64,000 nt of DNA, taken from assembly GCA_010015745.1 (NCBI GenBank), contig ML978160.1, forward strand, positions 558,001 through 622,000. Reading direction: 5' to 3'. Each line of letters opens with the position of its first letter. Positions within the stretch are counted from its first letter, which is position 1. Made by a program: the position numbers and the translations under genes. Below the pieces are notes generated by a model, which was not told the DNA's origin, ran no database searches, and saw only the letters and a list, made by a program, of their open reading frames with translations. Shown here in pieces: positions 1 through 10,463 of this stretch. This DNA comes from Setomelanomma holmii. Taxonomy: Eukaryota > Ascomycota > Dothideomycetes > Pleosporales > Phaeosphaeriaceae.

Positions 1-537
1 ATGGGTGATGAAACACTTGGTCCTGCTGAGAACAACTCGTCGAGAGGAGACATCGTCCAGCCACGTCCAAGCAAGACCAAGAAGTCGCTTCTTGAAGTCG
101 ATAGCTCTGGTCTCGGCTCCCTCAGTCTCGTCGATGACGATGACAGCTCTTCAAATCGTAAGCTGACTCAATTCGAGATTGAGAGGAAGGAGCAAGAAGA
201 GGCAGAAATGAGGAAGGCCTTACAAGAAGTGGAGAGGTTGAGGCTCGAAATGCAAAGGGCAAGCGAAAGATTACAAGTCAAAGAGGAGGTCACAGTCAAG
301 AAGAAGAAAAAGAAGGTCAGGAAGGTTGACGTTGAAGGTGATGATCCTGCTGCCACACTACCAGCCCAGCCAGAAGGTGAAGTTGAAAATGCTGCGCCAG
401 TCAAAAAGAAGAAAAAGAAGAAGGCCAAGCCCGAGGGCGAGGGAGGAGAGGAAGCGGAGGACGGCACAGTAAAGAAGAAGAAAAAGAAGTGGAGGACAGT
501 GGTCTTGGACGAGGGACCAGACGCTCCCGCTGGGTGA
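1..537 (+). CDS. lysine-rich protein C-terminus, possibly AP-3 complex subunit delta (partial)
   Basis: The open frame begins with an ATG at the window edge, so it may be the 3' end of a longer gene. It encodes 178 residues: an acidic-to-polar start, a charged coiled-coil stretch around residues 60-95 (rich in E, K, R, with ERKEQEEAEMRKALQEVERL), then three polylysine blocks (KKKKKK) separated by acidic linkers, ending WRTVVLDEGPDAPAG. Long lysine blocks after a coiled coil resemble the tail of fungal AP-3 delta (Apl5), a vesicle coat subunit for Golgi-to-vacuole transport. That assignment is from memory of the family only; no adaptin repeat lies inside the window. The antisense poly-phenylalanine frames here are shadows. 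Confidence 0.5.
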   Translation: MGDETLGPAENNSSRGDIVQPRPSKTKKSLLEVDSSGLGSLSLVDDDDSSSNRKLTQFEIERKEQEEAEMRKALQEVERLRLEMQRASERLQVKEEVTVKKKKKKVRKVDVEGDDPAATLPAQPEGEVENAAPVKKKKKKKAKPEGEGGEEAEDGTVKKKKKKWRTVVLDEGPDAPAG

Positions 538-829
538 GCACTCGACACACTGTCCTCGGTGACCATACGTGCATGAGAAACCAAGTTCGATTCGCATTCA
601 GATATCTAACCAGATGTCACTGCTCAGCTCCTTCCCATATGCCTGCTATGCCCGTGTTGTAACGCCGTATCCCTATATTGCTGAAGTGCAGAAGTCGAAA
701 GCCTCCTAAGTGTCTCCTGTGCCAGTGTGCTTCAAGATCGAACTCCTCTTATCAGTCCCTCTCTGCTGGCGTTGCGATCGGTGTGCGAATAGATCTTCGA
801 TGGACTGCCGATGTCGTGTGTTCCGTAGC

Positions 830-1207
830 TTAGAAGAACAGCTTCAACAGCTCGAATACTAGCCCGCCACAAAGTACGAAGCCGAGCAAGACTGCGTTCC
901 AATTAGCATCAAATATGCCAATCATCATTCGCCCTCTCGCTTCATCAGATCAATCAAGTGCTCGACGGGGTGGAGCGTACTGATCCAGATCTTGGAAATG
1001 GGCGACTTCTGGGGTTCGCGCTTCTTGATCGCCTGCTCGGGCTTGCCCATCTTCTTCTCCTGAGCCTTGGCGAAGCGCATGTTGGCTTGCCGTTGCTGGG
1101 GTGTTTGCGCCTGTCGGTCTGTTAGTACCGCGTACGTAGTCTCAATTGCGCCTCCGTGGACCCTGAATACGAGCTCACGCGATCGAGGTGTGGAAGTGGC
1201 GTACCAT
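830..1207 (-). CDS. YSY6: stress-associated ER protein, RAMP4/YSY6 family
   Basis: Small spliced gene of 64 residues. Exon 1 (1207-1205) is only the ATG; exon 2 is 1110-981; exon 3 is 891-830. The introns (1204-1111 and 980-892) have GT..AG ends and the joins keep frame. The protein starts MAQTPQQRQANMRFAKAQEK, a typical RAMP4/YSY6 N-terminus, continues KSPISKIWI and ends in one hydrophobic tail anchor, ILLGFVLCGGLVFELLKLFF. The family binds the Sec61 translocon in the ER membrane and helps during secretion stress. Length and layout match fungal members (about 65 residues). It shares a 401-bp divergent upstream region with the plus-strand gene at 1609. Confidence 0.9.
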
Positions 1208-1608
1208 TGTGAGTTGTCTGTCGCGGGGCGAGATGGATGGTCGTACTAGGCAAGTTCGTGAAGAGAGACTGCGTAGGCGACGGAGTAATTGTGTTCCTGG
1301 GGAAAGGAGATGGTCGAGTTCAAGTGATGCAAGGTGTTCGGATTGGAAATGTGCGCACGGGCCGCGGCGCGCTAGTGTGATGCGGAGATGGGAGCGGAGG
1401 TTTGCTGCTTCGGTACTTGCGAATGGTGTAGCTCCCCTCCTTCACTTTTATACAAAAACACTCATCCCACGACATTTGGCCACGTCGCATCACTGCCCGG
1501 ACTCACAGACAAAATTACGCATCGGCATCGAGCTCCGAAAGCATATCTAGTCACGGAAGTGTGAAGAAGAGGAGGGAAAGTGGGTGCCTAAGACGCAGAG
1601 GCAGCAAG
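1208..1608. promoter_or_regulatory. divergent intergenic region
   Basis: This 401-bp stretch lies between the start codons of the YSY6-like gene (minus) and the mitochondrial membrane protein gene (plus), so it should hold both promoters. I see no clear TATA element and no credible gene. Confidence 0.5.
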
Positions 1609-2228
1609 ATGAACCACGTCAGAGCGACTAGATCGATATGGAGACTAAGCAGCGTGGCGAGGAGGAATGGACAGCTGTCAAGACGGGGGTATGCGAGTGA
1701 AGGTCAATCGATACCGCCGCAACCTACACCTCCTACTACGCCTGCATTGCCGCCAAATCCAAATTCAGCACCGAAGCCAACATCACGAACGGTACGTCAC
1801 ATCCGAAACGCTCAGAAACTTTGATGGAGATGCCAGGGGAAAACATGAGTTGAACTATGCTAATTAGTCCACAGGGCGCATACTACAAATCCTTTTCCTA
1901 CCCCACACTAAAAGCCTTCCTCATCGCCCTCTTCACATACCAAATAGCCTACTATGCTTGGCTCAAACTCGAAGCCATTGAAGAATCACACACAAAGGCG
2001 ATCGAGGTCTCGGATCTGCAAGAGCAGTTGAGAGATGCGATAGAAAACCAGCGGGCCAAGGCCGGCGATGCAGTAGATGAAATAAAAGGCAAACTGGAAG
2101 AATATACCGAGGAGGCGAAAGAAGCGGGAAGAGCAGTGGCAGAGAGTGTAAGAGAAGGCAAGGAAGATGTCGGCAAAGCAGCGGGGACAGTGAGCACAGT
2201 TGCGAAGGGTGGTTGGTGGCCTTGGTGA
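1609..2228 (+). CDS. mitochondrial single-pass membrane protein with coiled coil (INA17-like?)
   Basis: Two exons, 1609-1791 and 1875-2228, with an 83-nt intron (GTACGT..ACAG) and a phase-0 join; 178 residues. The first ~45 residues are arginine- and serine-rich with few acids (MNHVRATRSIWRLSSVARRN), a typical mitochondrial presequence. A proline-rich stretch follows, then a membrane segment near residues 70-90 (FLIALFTYQIAYYAWLKL). The rest is a charged helix (about 95-170, EEYTEEAKEAGRAVAESV) likely to form a coiled coil, ending GGWWPW. This architecture resembles INA17/INA22, assembly factors of the F1Fo-ATP synthase peripheral stalk, but I cannot confirm the family by eye. The start was chosen because it opens the basic presequence. 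Confidence 0.7.
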
Positions 2229-2483
2229 TAATGTGGGTTGAAGAGCAATATCTGAGCACGTTTGAGGTGTATACGATACGCAATGTACGATTGAAGCGAA
2301 GACTTTGTACAACATGTGTCTTATATACAACCGTTCGAACCCAATCTATCCGATCCTACTTCTTCACCCGGAAACCAAATCGCCAAAACGCTGCCAATCG
2401 ATCCAACCCGCCCAAAACCCCCAATCTATTCCTGGTATCTTTCATGACCCAATTCGATATTCGTACGCATATCAAAACACATC

Positions 2484-4946
2484 TTATCCGAAGAACTCCC
2501 CGCTCACCAAGCTTTCCCATGGCTTTCCAGTATCCCACACGCTCTGCAACAACGTCGCGATTTTCGGCGTATGATTCATCCCGAATCCCTCGACACTTCT
2601 CAATCTCTCCATGATCACAACCTTCTGCGCTCGATCCTGGGTATCGCATCCCGCCGCGAACATCGGGAACATGAGACACGCCTCTGCCGTACTGCCACGG
2701 CGAATCTGATTCAACAATCCGGCAATCTCGCGCACTGCGTTCTGGACTTCCGGGTCGTTGGCGGGTTTACCTAGTACGCGGCGGTACAAGTGTATCAGGC
2801 CGGCCCAATGAAACATCTCGTTCGTCGCATATATCTCAGTCGTGTCCCAGGCGCCGTGGGAACATCCTTTACGAATATTCCTCTCCAGCAGGCCCTCTTC
2901 AAGCTGTCGCCGTATCTGCACAGCCTGCTGCACAACCTCGGGACTCGGGATCCAATCTTTTCTCACATTCCCCTCATCATCGATACGTTGCGGTTCACAC
3001 ATCTTCGCGAGTTCAGAAATGCGCGCTAGACTGCCTACACAGCGCGTCGTGAAGCCCATCAAGCAATCTATCTCGAAATCTTCGTCGGCGACAGCGTTTT
3101 GAGAGGACCAGTATGATGACCCGAGGGGCATGTCGTTCTTGTTTCCGGATAGAGAGCCCAGGACGTCGAGGTATGCGAACCACCGGGACAAAAAGTACGC
3201 AACGCGGTCTTGCCGGCCCATACCGCGCGGGCCGCCTCGCCCAATGATCATTTGGCGCGCCATGGTCAGGTGAGATTGCCAGGATATCGGGACTTCGAAG
3301 GTGCCCGAGGAGATGATTTCGAGACTAGCCATCATGATGACGGCGGCCAGGGTGTTGTCGGAGATGTTGTTGGGGTCTTCGAGAAGGGATTGGCGCAGTT
3401 TGGGGAACACGTCTTGGACCCAGACGGCGATGCGGTTGGAGGGCTCGGGGTGGTTGAGCATGCGGGCGCGGTGGGCGGCAGAGTAGGCGAGGAGGAGGTT
3501 CATGATGTTTTCGTCGCCGACGGCCACTGCATTTTTTAGCTTAGAAATGTGTTGGGTTGAGGAATGACTTACTCTCTGGCAAGATCTGGCGGAATGGGTT
3601 GCGTTCGCAGTCGTGTGGAACGAGGATGCGCGCTGTGTGGTTGAGAAAGTGGTGGAAGTACAAGAGATTCATCGGGTTCTCCATCAGAATCGGCGGGAGG
3701 GTGCCTAGCGATTTCGATATCCGAATTGGAACAGGCTTTGCGTAGTAGCCTTCGCTCTCGAAAGCCATGTCATTGCTGCGTGGCTCTGCGTGGTCATATG
3801 ACGAGTCATCGTCGTACTCCATTGTCTCAGCTTGTGGGCTGAAAAGAGTGATGGCAGAGAAGTCTTCGTTGTTGGGAGTGTCCAGATCTGGAAGGCCCAG
3901 GTCGTATCCATATGTCGTAGTTGAGAAGTCTGCGATTGGATATTGCCTGCCATGCTCTGCATGGTGGCTGTGCTGGTGCTCAGAGTAGTCATTGTTGATG
4001 ATCGACTGCACTGACATCCTTCGGAGGTCAGGACTGGTATATGCTGAACTTCGTTGCTTTGGTGCAGTCCGCATGACGGGCTCCTCAGAGCTGACTGAGG
4101 ATTGTGGTGTCAACGGCATCGCCATGTAGGGGCTGTAGGGTGTTGGCGGACCTGTATATGGCGAATGCGCATCCGACATCGTTGTCGGAGGCGAGTCCAT
4201 CGAGTAGCTGTACTGATGACGTTGTGGTGGTGGCATTGAAGGTGGAGAAAGGGGAGCTTGTACATTCATAGAAGGAAAAGTGGAAGTACTGTAGCCGAAC
4301 TGCCCACCCGCGGAGGTTGGTATGATTGGAAAGTCAAAGGTGTTCTGAAATTGGCTTTGATGGAAAGGTGCCGAGGTGGGGAGTCCCATGGTACTTTCAT
4401 GGAATTCGTAGGATCCGGCAGTACTCGTCAATGGCGGTGTTCTTGACTGGCTCATGACAAGTAGTTCTGGGTCGACCATGAAAATGTTCGGCCTTGGGGG
4501 CGATATATTCGAATGCGAGCGCACATGTGACACGGGTCGAACCTGGGGTTCAGACTGTGGTGGGAACAGGGGGGAGACGTCATCATCAAACGACAGAGTT
4601 GTTTGATAAGGACTTCCAGATGCAGTGCTGGATGCATCTGATAGATTTGTTGACTTCTCTCTTTTGGTTCGGCCTCCCCAATTGAGTCTGATGCTGTAGT
4701 CGCACGTTTCGCCTTGCCGTTCGCAGTTGGCGCATTGCGGCTTTTCTTCTCCACTACGGATCGGTTAGTTACCATTGCGTCGGATCTTACACAATGGAGT
4801 CGACTTACCATTTGACCTTCCGCGCTTTGCATGGCCTGTGTGAGAGTCAGCTGGACGAGCGTGAGACGAAAAGGGCTGTCGTCATACCAGCAGCCATTGC
4901 GCGATCTGCGTTTTGGTTCAACACCAGGATTCCTAGGACGGGGCAT
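2484..4946 (-). CDS. Zn(II)2Cys6 transcription factor with fungal-specific regulatory domain
   Basis: Four exons: 4946-4888, 4835-4809 (27 nt), 4753-3573 and 3526-2484, giving 769 residues. The first three join to a complete binuclear zinc cluster with cysteines at residues 19, 22, 29, 36, 39 and 46 (GCWPCKARKVKC, then CANC, then C). The cluster is therefore split by two introns. A long low-complexity region rich in S, P, Q, Y follows. The C-terminal ~400 residues (ILPEMAVGDENIMNLLLAYS, AAHRARML) match the Fungal_trans_2 type regulatory domain; a 46-nt intron sits exactly at ILPE|M. Nuclear DNA-binding regulator; target genes unknown. It stands alone, more than 2 kb from the sulfur-type genes, so a link to them is only possible. 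Confidence 0.88.
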
Positions 4947-7237
4947 GTTGAAGTAGTCTTAAAGAGGAAGTGCAAGGTTAGTAATCCGTATGGGTTTATC
5001 AATCTGGAGAAGGATCGACGTGAGAACTTTATATGGCAGGTCGAATCCCGAGACGGGCAGCTAAGCACCCTAGCTGAGAACTCCTGTAGGTTGTGAAGGC
5101 AGACTACGAGGCTTGTGAACGCCAAGCGGAAGGCTAGGCGGCTTGTCGGTGAATGTACAGGGGTGGCGCACCACGACAGCTTGGCGCATAAGTGACTGGT
5201 AGAGGCCTATGGTCAAGAATGAATTGCGTCTCTCGCACGGTGACGCTGGGACGAGGTTCTGTTACATGCACGCAGATGACGGGCAGAGACAGCGCGATAA
5301 GGTCCCCTCTCCGCCATACACGCCATTCAACCAATCAAAACCCTTCGCTGAGCGGGGCAAGCCTGACCCACCAGAGATTGCCGGGGATGTCAACCCTGAT
5401 TCTCCTCCCATCGCCTCCAATATTAGATGAATTCTTTGCAACTTTCCCGAGATGTGACCTTCTGCCCTTGATTACCAACCTAACACATTCGATGCTATCT
5501 GCGCGTGGAGTGCACCGTAGCATCAGCCACGTCGATGCATAAGGTCCGAGTTCGGTGTCTCGTCAACTCGCTACTTCCCGCAGCTGGCACCCAAGCTCTT
5601 TAGTCTACGCCCTCCCATGTACTCCTACGCCATCTCGAGCTTCCATTCTTCTACGTTGGCCTCGACTGCAGTGAGCTTGCATGCTCTTCCCCACGGCCGC
5701 CGGCTACGTTGCACTGGTCTTCAGCTCTATTCACATTACAAACATTCCCCACGAAGATGACTGGATGGGCTCAGCTGAAGACCGAAATATCGGCCAGCCT
5801 CACGACATTCGTGTAGACAGGGCGCGTTGTCGCTGCAACCTTCGAAACGTATCTGATCGTGCCCATAGGTTTTCCTCATTGAGTACACTCCATGCGGGCG
5901 CGTCGTGGCTATGTCCTGACGTCTTGTAGCTGCTTCACAGAATCGACTGCTATGCGGGGCTTACAGTGGTGTGCTCCATCACGAGCTTCAGGGCTGTGTG
6001 AACATCTGAGTGGAGACATACGAACTCATTGCATGAAACACGGCTGCATAATTTTGGCAGAAAGAGCAATGACTGCGACCATGGGCAGATGCTTGCTGGC
6101 TCCCAGGTATTGCACCAAACACATTTGGTATCCAATTCTCATGCAGTTCGGACCAACACAATATGCATAGCATAGTCTTTATGTCTGTAGGGCTACGAGG
6201 CGTCCCGAAGGTCGCACAGTGACTCCCGATCGACCGGGTATACCGTTCCCCTAGTCCTGGGGAAATAGAAGGATCCACACACCGCACACAGGACCCTAAT
6301 TTCCATGAAAGCGTCCCGAAAGCTGAGGACCACCCAATGAGCTGGCGTTCGCTACACTGCTTGGCGTAATCATCACATGGCCAACCGAAACAGTGTCACC
6401 AGCAGCTGCAGGCGCACCAAAAATATCTGTGGGAACTTCGACCCCAATTCGTCACTCCTATATGTTCAACCTATAGGAGTCACCGATGTGAAGCGGTCAA
6501 TTCTCAAGGTGTTGCTTTGGATCGTTGCAGTGGCGCTCTTGTGCCAGATTAACTTTTCTTTCATTAAGATCACATTCGTGGCTTCACTTTACACTAAGGT
6601 CAAGCATGGGAGTGCTGCGCAGGCGCATCATACAGAATACAAGATATCATGCATCTTTGCTATTCATGATTGCATCATCATGTCATCATTCGATTTCAAC
6701 GCAGAAATCTGATCAAGCAACTTCTTGGTCTGCAACGGCAAACATCAGTGAAGAGAATTGCCCACATACCAGGATCGTCTCAATTGATTGCATCAGGACC
6801 AACCAACACAACTTGATACAATCAAGGGATACGACTTAAAATATGTCCGGATGGTATTTAGGACGTACGGGTTTAACGATGCGAATTTAACGATTTGTAG
6901 CTCCGTCTCGACATCATATACCGGACTCAACGCGTACAGCAAGTCAAAAGAGCTATTGAGGCTTGCACAGACTGTGTGGCGGTGCGAGAATGCAGGTCAG
7001 ACCTGCTACAGAAGACTTGCTGGACTGTGTACACTTCGTATACTGAAATTAAATCCACGCCACTTGGTTAACGACAGCACAGCCACATCCACGTGCGTTG
7101 TGAACACGAGCCGATCTTACTTTCCCGTTCAGCTCGCCCATTTCCAGCGGTGTCGCGATTCGAAGAAACAACAGCCGACACACTTCTCCCAGCGTCAGAT
7201 GCCAAATTGCACATCCATCTCCACCGGAACCTTTTCC
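4947..7237. other. intergenic region with no recognised gene
   Basis: About 2.3 kb between the zinc-cluster regulator start and the 3' end of the sulfone monooxygenase gene. Only short unrelated frames are present on both strands and none has recognisable protein character. The left part should hold the regulator's promoter. I see no clear repeat ends or tRNA. Confidence 0.5.
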
Positions 7238-8581
7238 TCATTCCTTCCTGTAAATCTCGCCCGTTCGTTTTATCTCATCGTCAGCGTCTTTCCCGCGGCC
7301 TTCAGCCTCCAGCTGCCGTACTAGTGGCAGCACCTCCTTGCCGAACTTCTTAATGTCCTCCTCGTAATGCAAGAAAGCCGTGAGCACCAAAGTTACGCCT
7401 AGACTCTTGAGCAAAAGAATGCGGTCTGCAATCTGCTCCTTTGTCCCAATCAGCTTCGTCTTGAATCCATCGTTATACTGCACCAAGTCCTCGAACTTAC
7501 TGTTCGCCCACATGCCCTTCTTATTCCCTGTACTAGCGCCAGCCTGCTGCACGGCGTCACGGAATGCATTTACAGCTTCTGCATCGGCCTTCCCTTGGAT
7601 CTCCTGGAGCACCTTGATTGCTTCTTCCTCGCTGTTCCTCAGAATTACGAATCCATTGACTGCGAACCTCACATGCTCTTCCCTCCCGATCTTCTTTGCT
7701 CGCGCCTTCACATCTGCAATCTGATCTCTAAACCCGTCCAAATCATTCCCATTCATAAAGTACCAATCGCTCACTTCCGCTCCATTGTTGCGCGCATCAT
7801 CACTATTCCCGCCCTGGAAAATCTCTGGGTGCGGCTTCTGCAACGGCTTCGGCGCAAGATGATAGTCTCGGAATTGGTAAAAGTCGCCACCAAAAGTAAA
7901 GCCTTCTTCACCTGCGGTCCAGATCCCTTTCAACGCGCGGATAAATTCGTTGGATCGGCGGTATCGTTCTGAGTGCTCGAGCCACCATTGCCCGATGGAT
8001 GTAAATTCGCCTTTGAACCAGCCGGATACAATGTTCACGGCAATGCGGCCATTGGTGTAATTGTCGATGCTTGCGATTTGCTTTGCGACAACGGCGGGGT
8101 TCCAAGGTCCGGGTAGGATTGCAGCGATGACTTTTAAGCGCTCTGTGTTGTGCAAGAGAGCTTGAGAGAAGGACACGCTTTCATGCTGGTTCGCTGCACC
8201 GTAAGATGCGGTGAAGCGAATCTGCGTCAAGGCGTATTCGAAGCCATTATCTTCGGCGGTTTTGGCATAGCGCACGTTGGATGGAAGATCCCATGAAGTT
8301 TTCTGAGGGATCTTGGAGATCACGAGACCGCCGGATACATTGGGCACCCAGTAGCTAGAGTTGAGGTGAGTAATGACGAAGAAGTGGTTGACTAGGAGAT
8401 CTTACGCGAAAAGTACACGGTTAGGATCTTGATTGAAATCAAGAGGTTTTGCTGGCGTGAAGACATTCGTTTCTGGTGCTGCAGGAAGAGCGCCATTCGT
8501 TTGTACTGATTCTGTGGTCTTTACACGTTTGCTCCTGTGTTGTTGGTCGCCATTGGTGCTCACTGGAGTTGTTCGTGGCAT
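7238..8581 (-). CDS. sfnG-like: FMNH2-dependent dimethylsulfone monooxygenase-like enzyme (LLM class, SfnG-like)
   Basis: Two exons, 8581-8406 and 8354-7238, with a 51-nt intron and a phase-2 join; 430 residues. After a ~58-residue polar N-terminal extension absent from bacterial proteins, the sequence follows bacterial SfnG closely: YWVPNVSGGLVISKI, GFEYALTQIRFTASYG, QHESVSFSQALLH, VIAAILPGPWNPAVVAKQ, GRIAVNIVSGWFKGEF, HPEIFQGGNSDDAR and FEDLVQYNDGFKT. SfnG is a luciferase-like TIM barrel that oxidises dimethylsulfone to methanesulfinate with FMNH2 and oxygen. An in-frame ATG lies upstream at 8644, but 8581 is preferred because the 21 extra residues look like 5' UTR. Divergent from the GPR1-family transporter. 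Its likeness to bacterial enzymes suggests ancient transfer. Confidence 0.9.
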
Positions 8582-9190
8582 GGTGCTATCTTTTTTTATC
8601 TGGTATTTCAAGTGAATGTCGAAATGAGAATATTCTTGCTTCACATTGCTGCACCATGATGTTGCACTTCATGATCGGACCACTTGGTGAGCACATTGAG
8701 GGTCATGATGGCGTGCTCATACTAGGAGGCATCCGGTGCGGGGTCGGCGTATGTCAACCCATACACTTGTAGAATGATACTGGTGATCTGCAAATAGTGT
8801 TGAGGTACGCGGATACACATGCATGGTATATGAATGGGTCTAAGGTGCCCCACGCAAAGAGCGATCTAGCCCTAGCGTATGCAGCTTGACGTTCAACTGC
8901 TAACGCAGCGTTTGCGACTCCCACAGTAACCTGGTGCAACATCAAGTCGCCGAGATCAAGTCCGAGTAATATCGGGATCTTGCTCATGACAGCAAAGGGC
9001 ATGCAATAGCTCGTCTGATTGAGGCAATGCCGACCTGGGCGGCAGAATGACGGCGATTCTGCACAGCACGCCATGAATCTTGCATCAAACGCAAGAGACC
9101 AGTATCTTGAGATGTCGATATGAATATGAAAACTCGTCGTAGACTGTCTTTGGAAGTCTACAGAAGCTTTCCAAGAGCATCCCAGACATA
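8582..9190. promoter_or_regulatory. divergent promoter region of sulfone monooxygenase and GPR1-family transporter
   Basis: A 609-bp region between the two start codons with no supported gene. A shared regulatory region is plausible because the genes are transcribed apart from it; no specific operator was recognised. Confidence 0.45.
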
Positions 9191-10121
9191 ATGACAGTTC
9201 CTGTAACCGACGACTTGCAACGCAATGGCAAGCAAACCACCAACCATGTGGATATCGAGAAACAACAAACTCACGATGGTCGCGCAGTAATAGCGACAGC
9301 TCCGAAGAGTCTGGGTGCGGGAGTGAGTCTATTCATCCAAATTGCGCCACAGCATGAAGCTCATTTTGGCAGACCGCACTTCCGATTGGAGTCTTCGCAG
9401 TCACATTGACGACCTTGTCGCTCAGTCTCATGGAATGGAGAGGCGTTACAACCAACAATGTGTTTGTCGCCAACTTCTTCTTCGCGGCAGCGTTCGGCCT
9501 TGTCGTTACTGCGCAATGGGAGCTCTCGATCGGGAACGGGTTTGCGTATACGGTGTTCAGCGCATTTGGTACGTCCTTTTTGCTCACAAGCGGGCTTCAA
9601 TGCTCACACATATAGGGCTCTTTTATGCTGGCTACGGCGCGATATTGACGCCTGCGTTTGGGGTCATCGAGACATATGGAAGTAAAACGAAGGAACTGAA
9701 TAATGCTCTGGGCTTCTTCATGATCCGTGAGTACTTGCACCTGCTCAGGAGACAGTAGCTGATCGGCCCTAGTCTGGACGGTGTTCGCGCTGACCTTCCT
9801 GATCGGTTCCCTACCCACCAACCTGGTCTACATTGGCATCTTCTTCACTGTCGAGTTTGGCTTCCTGCTTGTCGCAGCGTCCTATTTTGCAGCAGCAGAC
9901 GGTCACCTAAACTCTTCAGTCGCACTCAAGAAAGGTGGAGGTGGCTTTTGTTTCGTCGCCGGGCTGATCGGATGGTAAGATATGGTCTCTAGCAAGCTAG
10001 TGCTGCAACAGCTGACGCGACCAGGTACTTGACATTCCATCTCTTACTAAAAGACTCCATTGTCGAATTACCGCTCGGCGACACTTCCCGGTACTTCGCA
10101 AAGACAACGAAGGCGCAATAG
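9191..10121 (+). CDS. GPR1/FUN34/YaaH family membrane transporter
   Basis: Five exons: 9191-9322, 9373-9568, 9616-9726, 9773-9974 and 10025-10121. All introns are 46-50 nt with GT..AG ends; product 245 residues. A polar ~42-residue N-terminus precedes six hydrophobic segments, including TALPIGVFAVTLTTLSLSL, VFVANFFFAAAFGLVVTAQW, FGLFYAGYGAILTPAFGV, FALTFLIGSLPTNLVYIGIF and FCFVAGLIGWYLTFHLLL. The family (AcpA, Ady2, bacterial SatP) moves acetate and other small monocarboxylates or ammonium across the plasma membrane. The usual NPxPLGL motif before helix 1 is degenerate here (ALPIG), so the substrate may differ. Convergent with the adenylation enzyme gene downstream, divergent from the sulfone monooxygenase upstream. 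Confidence 0.85.
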
Positions 10122-10463
10122 GCGGAACATACTCCGGTGACAAGCTCAGTCAGAGACCTGAGGTGCAAGGTGCAATAACGAGTTCATGCCGATCTCGTCT
10201 GACTGACGGCAAGTCCCGTCGGTCGTGAGGTGGTGGAGCGTTGAGATGCAGCCGGATGAAGGTCTGTTAGAGAGATGATGCGATTGACCCTGGAGATGGC
10301 GACTGCCGTTACCATAAGGTCGGAGGTCGAGTCACAAGCTAAACCACTTCTGGCTAACACTGTTTACATTTTGTCCTAACCAATATTATCCAAAACGTGA
10401 GCATTCATGGTAATCAATCTGCAAGGAATTTTTGGACTATTCTTCGCTCGGATGTGAGCTTTG
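10122..10463. other. convergent intergenic region
   Basis: 342 bp between the 3' ends of the transporter gene and the adenylation enzyme gene. I looked here for a carrier-protein or reductase continuation of the adenylation gene and saw none. Confidence 0.5.

Noticed and set aside
168..584. Minus-strand frame with long phenylalanine runs
   Set aside because: It is the antisense of the polylysine blocks in the plus-strand gene.
5192..6287. Several 90-116-codon frames on both strands
   Set aside because: They overlap each other in different frames, lack motifs and look random.
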